DNA of 33,546 bases from Podaxis mareebaensis (Eukaryota > Basidiomycota > Agaricomycetes > Agaricales > Agaricaceae): contig JAEUWP010000267.1 in assembly GCA_018524725.1 (NCBI GenBank), positions 1 through 33,546 on the forward strand, written 5' to 3'. Made by a program: the position numbers and the translations under genes. Shown here one piece after another: positions 9,977 through 19,786 of this stretch. Each line of letters starts with the position of its first letter. The first letter of the stretch is position 1. The notes beneath the pieces were generated by a model. It made no database searches, had not been told where the DNA came from, and worked only from the letters and a program-made list of their open reading frames with translations.

Positions 9977-10315
9977 CTTCCTATCGACAACAGGGGAGCG
10001 ACCTAGTCGCTCCGCCATGTAACTACCCTTGTCAAGTCTCACGACTTGATCCCACTCGTATCCTCTTCCAGGCATCACCGCCTGGCCCCTACCATGGTCA
10101 AGTCTCATGACTTGACTTCCTTCACACCTGGCCAAGGGACTTTACCCCTTCGGCCTCACCACTTATTAAAACTGTATCCAAGCGACCTAGTCGTCTCGGC
10201 CATATACCCTATACCCTAAAACTGAGCATCATATTCATCTCGGACCTATACCCTATCATACACGACTATTTATTAATCCTCTTCTCTCTCACACTAAGAG
10301 ACTGTAAAATGGTCT
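9977..10315 (+). other. 3' non-coding region of the LTR element, hairpin-rich
   Basis: No ORF. It holds perfect inverted repeats: GGAGCGAC/GTCGCTCC (9995-10013, loop 3), TCAAGTC/GACTTGA (10032-10049, loop 4), CCAGGC/GCCTGG (10068-10085) and GTCAAGTC/GACTTGAC (10097-10116, loop 4). A second GCGACCTAGTCG copy lies near 10174. The last 120 bases are pyrimidine- and A-rich without clear stems. Confidence 0.6.
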
Positions 10316-10325
10316 GGAGGGGGGG
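10316..10325 (+). promoter_or_regulatory. Polypurine tract (plus-strand primer)
   Basis: GGAGGGGGGG lies two bases before an LTR beginning TGTAAGGG, the position expected for the primer of plus-strand DNA synthesis. It sets the + orientation of the element. Confidence 0.65.
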
Positions 10326-10327
10326 TG

Positions 10328-10568
10328 TGTAAGGGCACGCCCTTACACTTAATTCGAAAATCAATTAACCCATGTCATTGTGTTATATTTTGCTATCAGT
10401 CTTGTTTACCCATCACTCCATCACATGTTTGTATCTACTGTTTATTAGGGCACTTCGGTTGTCGGTGACAACTGACCTTTGCTTGTGCCACATAGTCTCC
10501 CAATAAATGGGTTTGAACTATTTGGCGTGAGTGTGAGGTCTTCTAACCATAAAGCATAAAGCTTTACA
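10328..10568 (+). repeat. 3' LTR of the non-autonomous element
   Basis: A 241-bp block starts TGTAA and ends TTACA (5-bp terminal inverted repeats). It opens with a perfect 8-bp hairpin (TGTAAGGG/CCCTTACA, loop CACG). A nested structure follows, GGCAC/GTGCC (10449-10489) enclosing GTTGTC/GACAAC. AATAAA at 10502-10507 is a good polyadenylation signal. From memory, LTRs of many Agaricomycete retroelements begin this way. Its downstream TSD cannot be checked because the solo LTR begins one base later. Confidence 0.65.
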
Positions 10569-10569
10569 C

Positions 10570-11907
10570 TGGTTCAGAATGAAAACAGTAGTTAGAAATG
10601 CAAAAACAAAGTGTTTTGTGAGAAACAGGGAGTTGTGAAGGAATGGGGGGAGTATGTTATGTGCTTTGTGCTTTCAAGGAACATGAGGTTTTTTATAGAA
10701 TGCTGTCATGAGATGGCCTCTACAATTTTCCTAGTTCAAAGCTGAACTAAGACTGTTTGTTCTAGGGAAGGAGTCTCTCTTGTAGCATCACTACAATTTA
10801 TAAGTACTAAGAAATCACAGTAGTGAGAACCTTTCCTCACTACAACTAGTAATATACTGACTTGTATCGATAAGTCCTTCTGACCATCAGTATGCAGCTG
10901 CAATGTATCTCTAGCTAGTCCTGCTAAGACTATCTCTGACTTCTCAACTTATGGAAACTTCTGGGAACTACTGACTCTTATGTTCTGCTTTTCACTAATA
11001 GGTTGCGTCGACTGAAGAAAACTCCTATAAATGCTTTAACTATCACTTATTAGTTGTCAAATACACAACAACCCTCTAAGCAGAGCTTCAGCAGGAATTC
11101 CCTTGCTTTACCTTGCATCATTGAGGGGATTTTATATTTTAGGCTGAGGAGTGATTACAATCTAATGTTACAATATTCTGACTCAACAAATGATTACATG
11201 TACAAGTACAGAGTCATATAATTTATAATCTACATTATTCTCTGCCCAATAGGATGTTCTGACAGTGAACACATATACATTTCTACTGGACATGTGGACT
11301 GATAAAGTACACATGTATGATATTTATCAGTTTCTGCTGACCAAATCTACTGTATGTGTAACACTATTCATCATTCCTAACTCGATAGTATTATAAACCT
11401 TCATTCCCCATGTTCTGGACTGCTTTGGGTCACCAGTGGTTAATGAGTCACATGGTTGGCATCTTTGTGAGATTAGTGAATCTCATCTACTGAGAGGATG
11501 TGTTGATCCCTTAGTTAGGTAGTCTGTTTTCTGACTCGGATTTTGTCTGCTGAGGTCATAGCTGAACTAAGCCTTTTGATACATAGTGGCAGCTAAGCAT
11601 ACTACTGAATGAGGTAGTCCTTGGTGTTGTTTATGTGATAAAGGATCTTCGCGAGGATGGGATTGGTGGATATTCTTCAGTAATATAGTCCTGACTTCAA
11701 TAAGAGTATTGAGTCAATGGCATATGGATACTTCTAGTTGGTACAGTTTTCCCAATCTAGGTGCTTAGACTAACTACTGGGGAATCCTCATGAGGTACTG
11801 AGGTCACTTCTAGTGTAAGTTCATAGTCTGTTATCTTAGCCACTAAAATTGATTATATTCTAATCCAGTTACTGTTTTCATGACTGAAAACTGTTGCAGC
11901 CATAACA
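10570..11907 (-). repeat. Solo LTR of the second LTR family (reverse orientation)
   Basis: The reverse complement aligns along its length with 31030-32388. Shared landmarks are the start TGTTATGGC, the block CCTAGATTGGGAAAACTGT, GTCATATAATTTATAATCTACA read on this strand, CTTCACAACT near the 3' end and a terminus CTGAAYCA. Length is 1338 bp against 1359 bp. No gag or pol follows it on either side, so it is a solo LTR, presumably left by LTR-LTR recombination. The flanking 5-mers (TACAC left, GTGCT right) do not match, so the simple insertion model is not confirmed. Confidence 0.8.
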
Positions 11908-12134
11908 GTGCTACCTCAAGAAGCATGTTGAAAATGATGACACCACATGTCAAAAGTGGGCAAGGTGTTCCAAATGAGCTCTCAAGTTCATTTGCAATCA
12001 ACTTCAGATCGCTCATGAAGAAAAAGAAATGAACATAAAACTTGCTCAGCACCTCCTAGCATGGGTACAACAGCTCTTTTTGATTGGTGTACAAGAACTA
12101 ATGGCAATTGATATAGTGTGTAGAGCAGCCAGAA

Positions 12135-13353
12135 TTGCCTAAAAACCCTGCACCTCTGGGTGCTGTCATCTCAGAGATGGAACTTCGGGAGATATGGTCA
12201 GATATCTCTGAAATGGTGATGCCTTCCTGGACAACATTGGTCCCCAATGACATTGGAATGGGCAGGCATGGGAAATTGAAGGCTGACCAGTGGCACCTGC
12301 TTGGGACAACATATCTACCAGTTACATTGATTCAGCTTTAGAGCAGGGTTGAAAGTGATAACCCCTGGTCTGCCCACTGTCACCAGATCCTACAAGCTAC
12401 TATGTCTCTAGTCTCAGCAGTAATCATTGCAACTTTGCGTGTAACTTCAAAATCACATGCTGCCACATATCTTCAACATATGCACCATTACATTGAAACT
12501 ATCAAGCAACTCTTCCCTGAATATGACTTTCACCCCAATCATCACATGGCACTCCACCTACCTGAATATCTGCTTCAATATGGTCCAGTACATGGCTGGT
12601 GGACCATCCCCTTTGCGTGCATAATTGGTATTCTACAGCAAATCCCAAATAATGCGAAATCTGGTGTGTATCCAGCAGTCACCTCCCTTTTCATTCCTAA
12701 CAGTGTCTCTAGGTGAATATGAAGAAACCATTGGACATTCTTACACCTGCATGACTAATCTCCAGGCCATCATCCACAAATCAGGATCAGAAGCTCTGTG
12801 GAACTGCGAGCCAATTTTCAACAAACTTGTGGAACCCCAAAGTTGAAACATGCTGGTTACTGACATACTGGCTACCCCATTGTCTCTCTTTCTCAATGAC
12901 TCCAATGAGCAGACCTGGAGACTATCAGAACTCCCTGATGATTTGAAAGTAGCCTACTGAGAGACTTTCACAGCAGCACCTCTGGCCAAGGCTCATTTTT
13001 GCTCTTCATACACTGTTTCCAGAGTCACATATTCACCTACAATGAAGCACAAAGGGAATGCACAAGTTTTATTACTCCAAGACTCAACCATGACACCATA
13101 TCCAGCTGTGATCACATACATATTCAGAAGGGACACAAATCCCTACCTTGCAGTCCAGCAGTACCTTCCCCTCCCCTTTGTCCATGATCCATTTAAGCAG
13201 TACCTGATGCTCAGGTCAAGCCTTTATAGCCCACAAGTTGGGAAATTGGAGATTGTTGCTATTGAGAAAGTTTCATCACAGTTTGCATGCCAGTCTTTAG
13301 AGTGGCACAGCCAGTGGGTAATCATAGTTATTTCCTTGTCACATATCCTATAA
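12135..13353 (+). pseudogene. Plavaka/tnp2-type DNA transposase relic (C-terminal half)
   Basis: Conserved blocks occur in the order expected for this CACTA-related family: MELREIWSDISEMVMPSW, GKLKADQWHLL followed by a T-x-YLP-x-TLI segment, then FHPNHHMALHLPEYLLQYGP with VHGWWTIPF, which corresponds to the family's well-known PNHHyALH...yGPvhswW block. A further block near 13120-13240 (PYPAVITYIFRR, then PLPFVHDPFKQY) fits the family's C-terminus. The frame is broken by a TAG at 12339 exactly where a Trp is expected, by a frameshift near 12650-12720, and by stops near 12844 and 12958. The N-terminal half and terminal inverted repeats were not found; sequence from 11908 to 12134 may be more of it. 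The gene is dead. The protein once cut and pasted its own element. Confidence 0.75.
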
Positions 13354-13842
13354 ACCATAGATAATGCAGAATGTATGGAATCAGCAGGCATTGAAAGTGC
13401 AAAGGATGACCTAGAAATGATACAATCATATGAGATGAAAATGTCAGTGAAATACCTCAACAGAATCAAATTGGATACTCACAAATATAGGCAATGATAG
13501 TGGCTTTGGTGTGTTCAGCATTGTAGCTGTCTTTAATCATTCTACATGTGTCTGTTCAGGTGTCAGGCATGTGGCCAAGGTAGTATACACCCAAGAGGAC
13601 ATGCAAATATGATGTGCTGTGGGAATCTGCATAGCAAAAACCTCAACAAAGGTCAAGAGGAGTTGGAGACACGAGGTGTACCACTGAGATGTACCACTGT
13701 ACAATTGGATGAGCCACCAAGACATTCATGTAGGGAGCCAATCATGTTCTGGTCCATGGTAGTTGAGTTGCTGCAATGGTCAGCCTTGAGTAAATCTTGC
13801 TATTGCTGTCAATTGTTGGAGTGTATAGAAAGGTGGGATGTC
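13354..13842. other. No recognised gene; probable 3' flank of the transposase relic
   Basis: Only short, mutually overlapping ORFs on both strands and no motif I recognise. It may be the non-coding end of the DNA transposon. Confidence 0.3.
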
Positions 13843-14524
13843 CTGGAGATGCCCAGTGACAAGAACCTTGTCTGTGGGAGCTTGATGGTCTTGAGTCATG
13901 AGGACAAAAGTGACACAGACAAGTGGTGAAGCTCTGGTGATGCCCAGTAGCTACAATTTTTTGGTGCCTTGGTGATACCCAATGGCACAGTATTTACAGA
14001 GCAGGCACAACACTTACCTTGCCATATACCATAGAATGGATGAGGTGGTTTGGCATCCAGAGGAGTGGATGAGGAGGAGTGGATGGTAGATGAGAGGTAG
14101 ATGATGGGTAGATGATGAGGAGGAGATGAGGAGGAGATGATGTAAGTGCGTGACAAAGCTGTGATTCTGTAAGCCACTGAAACATTGTCTGAATTGTGCT
14201 TACGTTTGGCACCCAGTGTCTTTTCTTTGTTCAATCCAGTTTAACTGCCATCTATTGTTTTAGTAGCCCCACACTGTGGGCTAAGCTCAAGGTAAGTTCA
14301 ACATGACATTCAACCAGAACCCTGCTGACTTCTGCCTCAATAGCCACACCTCCTGTCTCACCAAGTGCACTCCAATCCTCCTTCAATTCAGCTGGGTATC
14401 TCCAGAGAATCCAATTATTGTAGTTACTGGGCATCACCAGAACTACTTTTCCTCCTCTACAACTACACTGCTGGGCATCACCAGAGCTTCTACTTCATCT
14501 AATATATGTGTGCCTGCTCTGTGA
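13843..14524. repeat. Six-copy 15-bp motif in two opposed clusters
   Basis: The motif CTGGTGATGCCCAGT occurs in near-copies forward at 13843-13857, 13934-13948 and 13968-13983, and reversed at 14392-14405, 14426-14440 and 14471-14484. The second forward copy and the last reverse copy share a perfect 20-base inverted match including flanks (13929-13948 against 14471-14490). A separate inverted pair, ACAGAGCAGGCACA (13996-14009) with TGTGCCTGCTCTGT (14509-14522), does not nest with the others, so this is not one clean palindrome. Opposed motif clusters are typical of subterminal repeats of DNA transposons. Confidence 0.4.
14041..14139 (+). repeat. Purine-rich GATGAGGAGGAG low-complexity tract
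   Basis: Imperfect repeats of GATGAGGAGGAG, GGTAGATGAT and GGATGGTAGATGAG lie between the two motif clusters. The opposite strand has apparent ORFs rich in Ser, Pro and His that are composition artefacts. Confidence 0.6.
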
Positions 14525-15319
14525 AATCATAATGGAAGGCTGTGCTTGGGTAGTCAATGGTGAGGTCTACGTTTCTCCAAATAGTGACAGGGAGGTCTAA
14601 ATTCCACCTGTGGATCAGGGCCCTGTGACTCTCACTCCATGTGTTTCCAAAGCAGAAGACTTCCAGGAGTGGCATTGGTGGGGAGAGGAGGCAAAATGGC
14701 TGGGATCTTGATTCAGGTCTCACCTGTATTCCACTGCTGTTCCTCAACAAGGTGGTTCTCAGATGCACCATGCATTCATGCCAATGTCTTGCTTCATTAC
14801 CTGAGGTATGCATGTTCTCCCAGACCTTGCAAATTGACTTTACTGAGACTGGTGACTAGTATACACCTGCCTTTCATTATTGCACAAACATCTTGTTGGT
14901 CCATAACAGAGAATTGCAAATTCTGGTTTCCTTGTCTCCATCTCATTAATGCAACACTGATGTCAGTATCATCACCTTGGATGGATCTGAGGCTGACCCT
15001 GTGTGGCACATTTCCTGGCCTGTGTATCACACCATAGACTTCCCTCATCCTCTCCAGTCTCCCAGATATCAGTGCCTGGTTCTCAACATTCCCTCTTTGG
15101 TGTTTTTATTGGACCTGCTACATCTCCATCCAGAGACAATTGCAACATTATATACAAAGCAAGAGGTTTGTGAAGTCTTCAAAGGGTGTCATTGGATTCC
15201 TGGTCTGATGATCAATTAGAGTCCTCATATTTTTTGGCCTTGATGCATCTTGATAGACTTGTTATCATTGCATTCTGCTTTGCTCTGTCTGATATAGCCC
15301 ACTTTTCTGTATAATTTTC
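14525..15319. other. No supported gene
   Basis: Several overlapping ORFs of 70-132 codons exist on both strands, none with a motif or composition I recognise. A + strand frame around 14830-15220 reads somewhat like degraded coding sequence but is too broken to name. Confidence 0.3.
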
Positions 15320-16333
15320 TCATGAATTTGTGGCCACCTCTTTGCAACTGCATCCCAGTTTACCAATTTGCATACACATAGATTCAGAGGCAAGTATGGA
15401 CAGTATACTGTGTAAACTCTGCAGTGAAAGCAAGTATTTGTAATAGTCATCAAAACTACAGTGCCTGAGGCTGTCCCAGTGTTGTTGCACCAGAAATATC
15501 CTAGGGCGTGTAAACAGGCCAACACCATTCAAGAAGCAGCTAGCATAGGCAAAATGAATGGGACAGCAGAGACAAGATAAGTGTCTGATAGTAGGTCCTT
15601 AACAAGGATATTGCTTCCAACTTGCCAAGTGGGGCTTGTATGACTTAAGTCCTGCACAGTCAAGATATGACTGGATGCAAGTAGCTATTTTGTTGTTGAG
15701 AAGCTCACGAGTGGAAATTGGAGAGTCGGACTCGAGACAGACTATGAGGATGGTTGGTTTGACAGTGTCATCAAGATTGTGTATATCAGCACCATATTTG
15801 TTCAAGAGGTCATCATAAAGGAAGTCCAGCATGAGGGTGTATTCTTTGCACTTGTATGATTTCCCTGTGAGATGGTAAATGAGGTCAAAGACCTGAGAGG
15901 AGGTGATTGTATAGCCAGCAGTGCAGTAGGGCATGGTTTGTGTTAGACAGGCAGTGTGTATTAGTGCTGGAGTGGTGGCAAAAATTGATGATGCTAAACA
16001 AGCAGCAGGCATGGTGTGGAGTGATTAGGCAGGCACAACATGAGGAGCAAAAACTATATCAACCTTGATGGTTGGGCCAGAGGGTGCCTCCAGGTGGATG
16101 CTGCAAAGGGTCATATGATTAGTTGAACACTGTGAAAGCAGAGAATATACTGACTCATTCACACCAGAAGCACTCAATGCCTGATGGGGTTTGTAGAATG
16201 GAAGTGGAGTGCATGTTGCTGAGAGAAAGATGGAGGGAAAGTAGTGGTGATGTGATGTAGTGGCACTAAGCAGCCCTGAAGTGTGAGCCAAACAACAAAC
16301 AGCCAATATATACTTCTGTGGGTCCAAATTCAA
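15320..16333 (-). pseudogene. Unidentified minus-strand coding relic
   Basis: Three successive minus-strand open stretches (16333-16025, 16012-15599, 15532-15320) could be pieces of one gene separated by small lesions or introns. The middle one has protein-like composition with regular hydrophobic spacing (SSQVFDLIYHLTGKSYKC, then EYTLMLDFLYDDLLNKYG) and SDSPISTRELLNNKI. I do not recognise the family. The first piece starts with a plausible ATG. It could equally be chance ORFs. Confidence 0.3.
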
Positions 16334-17690
16334 TGAAGAGCAGGTAGGTGGGAGAATGGAAAATCACAGTGACTTCATCTAAGCATATGCATCGATATAA
16401 TACATGGATGACCTGGGGAGGAATGTGTGTGACCTCTGAGGCATGGAATGGTAAGTTACTCCCTCAATGTTGGAGCCCACCCCTCAAATGAACCTTAGTC
16501 TCCAAAACACTATAAGCAACAACATACCCTTTCATTGCCTTCATTGCCCTTTAGCCCAGGCAAATGCATCATCCTCACCCTCCAGCTCTCATTCCCAACA
16601 ACTTGTCCTCACTGTTCTGCCACAGTGCCAAGGCAAGCTCTACTCCTCCAGCACAGGTTCCACCTCAGTACAAACTATCATCAACCACCTGGACTGGCAA
16701 TTCCTCCTCTGCATGAACTAATTCCTCAAATGCCTCCATGCACAGTAACATGAGCATGAATGAGATTGCCAACTATGTGAATAACAAGACCTGGCATTCC
16801 AAGAAGCCACCCAATGTGTAGAATGCATCAATACCAGAATTGCTGTGGAAATAGCAGAATTAGAGGTGAAGCCCAAGGTCAATGATTTGGTAGGGGGTCG
16901 AGGGTGTGACAGATGAGCCTGAGGAGTTCAACATTGTTTGGGAGGTGTTGGACCTTGCAAGGGCACTCTGTAGGTGCAGTCACTATCTACTTGATATTTA
17001 AATGAATGTATCTGGATGCTGGCTATGAAGAAAACTTCAAGAAAACTGGGTCAGGGCAGAGATTGAGGGCATGAGAACAGCTATCACTTTGTCAGTGATT
17101 TGTATGGTGTGCACAGGAGATCTCTCTCTTTGCTTCTTACAACTCACACAAGATGCTCCACCTCACCCTCTATACCCTCAAGGGCATTCCTAAAAACCAC
17201 CTCACAACTGAATACACTAATACCCTCACACTCGCCATTCAAGAGTGCTGGAAGCTGCTCATGAGGAGAAAAAGAAGGGAAGGTACCCATGGACATCTGA
17301 GATTCATGCTAGTGTAAGTACTTTTGACGTTGTAAATTGCTGTGTTTTGACATTGCTTGTTAGTTCATTACCTCACATTTTGTGCTCAGCACAACACCTC
17401 CATTCCACAATGAGAGTATTCAATAGCAGCGACCACCTCTTCACAACAATTCATTTCCCACCACTGCTGAATAAAAGACAAAGACCATTGTGGAGTCTGT
17501 CCACAACTTGGGTGGATTTTGATTTTGACGAGAAATTTGAGCACTCATTAGATCTGCACGTAGATGTATAGAATGTTGATCATCTCTTTCTTGGACTTCA
17601 CTTTCTCTTTGCTTTTCTTGGTAGTTGGGGCTGATTGTTGGACAGACCAATTCAATCACACAGCACTTGCACTCTGATCATGCGCTGTGA
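16334..17690. other. Unassigned, weakly coding-like relic sequence
   Basis: Short + strand stretches look protein-like, e.g. around 16750-16820 (MNEIANYVNNKTWHSKKPP) and 17245-17310 (EEKKKGRYPWTSEIHAS), but stops and shifts separate them. No family recognised. It may be decayed transposon sequence continuing from the left. Confidence 0.25.
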
Positions 17691-18120
17691 GGGCATGCAG
17701 CATGCAAAGGATATTGCACATTGTGATATGTAGAATATGTATCATAGTATCTTGGGATTCTATATATAACATGAACTATGTATAACATCTCATTCCCAGA
17801 TATCTTCCATAATAACCAACTTATTGTTTTGCATATCTCCCATCAAGATATCTAACTTATTGTCCATATCATATGTAACTCAGTAATAGTTCTGATATGA
17901 ACTGTTGATATAATCCATAGATACAATACATATCTTTTGTCCAGATATATTAGCTGATATGTTAGTTTCCTTAGCTCTTTATATCTGAATGAAATGTATA
18001 ATATCTATTGAATATTAAGGGATAAGATACCAGTTGGAAATTAAAAATATCTGGTTCTAAGATAAAGTTTGTTGATATTTCGACACATAAGTACAGGATA
18101 TCTGCATGTCTTATATAATT
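17690..18120. repeat. AT-rich island enriched in GATAT/ATATC words
   Basis: About 430 bases are strikingly AT-rich compared with both sides and contain roughly sixteen occurrences of GATAT or ATATC, several as AGATATCT or GGATATC. There is no ORF. The edges carry GCATGCAAAGGATATTGCAC on the left and GGATATCTGCATG on the right, a possible weak inverted pair. It may be a decayed LTR, a MITE or a matrix-type region; the sequence alone does not decide. Confidence 0.45.
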
Positions 18121-18350
18121 GCACACCAGCAGTGTGAGGCAGGTACAGCAAGTTGCTTCCTTGGTGAGTCACATGACATGATCTGCTGACCAGTCTTGTC
18201 ACTTTGATCTTTCCAGTCCTGGACTTTTCAATTGTGGGGACAGCAATAACATGGCCACTTGATCAAAGACATGTATTAATGTCTTACACAAAGCAGGTAT
18301 CAAGTAGCACTGGCCACACAGCAAGCGCTCTGAACTGTATTGACTATCTA

Positions 18351-18620
18351 TCACCTTACATTGATCCCCCATTTCTCAGTGATGGAAGTTAAGGTCTAGT
18401 CCAGATGAAAGCTTGTGTTTGTTGGAATGAGAGGTATTTTGATGTTATCTAGATGCCTCAATCCATGTGTCTAGGTTAATTCAGCTAGAAGTGCCCAAAT
18501 CCACATTTGCTTACCCCAATGTATTTGTTGGAGGTGACACACTGAATGTGATAGGTGGCACAAAGTTGGGTGGAGACTCTTGAATGTGAACCCAGGAGAG
18601 ATGGAAGGTGATATTAGCAC
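18351..18620 (+). repeat. Left arm of a ~270-bp inverted repeat
   Basis: Aligns with the reverse complement of 19405-19676 at roughly 80% by eye. Landmarks are TCACCTTACATTGATCCCCC, TTATCTAGATGCC, ATCCATGTGTCTAGGT, GGGGTAAGCAAATG (as its complement) and GGTGACACACTGAATG. The outer boundary may extend further left, but the match weakens before about 18345. Confidence 0.7.
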
Positions 18621-19404
18621 ATCACTACTACTGACTATTGCCCCAAAATGCTCACATCATACATGCATGTCCAAGAGGCTTAGATTCTAGAAGAGTATTG
18701 TGTAGTTGATCTCCTAGAATGGGTATGACAAGATAAATGCACTGCAATATGCCATAGTGTTTGGTTGCAGCTCTTCTATTCTAACCATCATACAAATAAG
18801 TATTGTGGCACTGAGTATCAAGGGAGGATAGGGTCACAATGCAATGATGACCAGGTAAACTTTTCCATTTGAGACTTTGTCAAATTGACCAGAACTTGAT
18901 AAAAAAGAGACAGGACCCTTGCAGTACAAGCTGACCTGGGATCACAAAATGGAGAGCCTGAAGTCAACCTTGCTCTCCTCTGAAAAATAATCAAATTGAG
19001 TCCATCTGGCATCCCCTACTGAGGTCTTTACAATGCAATACATTGCTATAAATAGCATAGCTGATCCTTACAATGTCCTAGAGTTACTGACCAAACCATA
19101 TCCTTTGGGTCTGCTTTGGACCTAGTCAGGCCATATTCACTGATGCCTCAGGGACCCACACCAAGGTAGAGGAAGGGCAAAGGAATCTCCATCATATCTA
19201 CTGGCTTCTATTGGGATTCAAAAGCTTTCTTGAAAGGGACTACTTGAAGCCTTTGCAATGTGATATATGTGTAACAAGGAAACATTTGAGTCTGGTCCTG
19301 ACAACATCCTGTACAGATTTGGAAACTTAGGATCTTATTGATAGTGACAGTTATGTAGTCAATCTGCAAGTGTTAAATCCTACAGCCTCGAGCCTCAAAT
19401 CATT
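18621..19404. other. Spacer between the inverted arms; no supported gene
   Basis: 784 bases with no ORF longer than 64 codons and no recognised motif. No evident internal symmetry. Confidence 0.35.
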
Positions 19405-19676
19405 CTGCTATTGCCTTCTGTCCCTCTCAGGCTTGCATTCAAGAGCCTTCACCTGACTTTGCACCACCTACTGCATTCAGTGTGTCACCTCTCCACTGAA
19501 TACATGGGGTAAGCAAATGCACTTTCAGGTGCTTCCAGCTGAATTGACCTAGACACATGGATTGGGGCATCTAGATAACACTGAAATACCAGTCATTCCA
19601 ACAAACCCAAGCTTTCACCCAGGCCAGACTCCATTTGACTACCATCACTGTGAAATGGGGGTTCACTGTAAGGTGT
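19405..19676 (-). repeat. Right arm of the ~270-bp inverted repeat
   Basis: Partner of 18351-18620 in opposite orientation. LINE copy 2 was inserted just outside it (TSD at 19713), so the arm is older than that insertion. Joining 19727 to 21838 rebuilds the original flank. Confidence 0.7.
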
Positions 19677-19712
19677 AGTATGAGCCATTTCTGATCTGTC
19701 CTAATGGTGTCT

Positions 19713-19727
19713 GACTGCCATATATCC
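19713..19727. repeat. Target-site duplication of LINE copy 2, 5' side
   Basis: GACTGCCATATATCC, identical over 15 bases to 21823-21837. Confidence 0.92.
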
Positions 19728-19786
19728 CTCCTTCCTTTTCCAGTAACCACCACCATCTTCCTCCATGGTTGGTTATTCGTAGTAGT

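Larger units (their letters stand above)
1..10568 (+). mobile_element. Non-autonomous LTR retroelement (interior plus 3' LTR), split by a LINE; 5' end outside window
   Basis: The right boundary is well marked. A purine tract GGAGGGGGGG at 10316-10325 is followed by a 241-bp LTR-like block (10328-10568) that starts TGTAA, ends TTACA and contains AATAAA. Upstream is one long + strand reading frame (77-2435, resuming at 9394-9976) with no reverse transcriptase, integrase, protease or zinc-knuckle motif, so the element would need enzymes from another element. The LINE at 2436-9378 is a later insertion, since removing it restores the frame. Sequence from 1 to 10568 outside the LINE is unusually dense in short perfect inverted repeats, including 4-10 with 21-27. 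The 5' LTR and primer-binding site must lie upstream of base 1. Element status is inferred from the PPT-LTR arrangement; a host gene next to a solo LTR is the alternative. Confidence 0.6.

Noticed and set aside
14639..15037. 132-codon + strand ORF
   Set aside because: Composition unlike a real protein, overlapped by ORFs of similar size in other frames, no motif.
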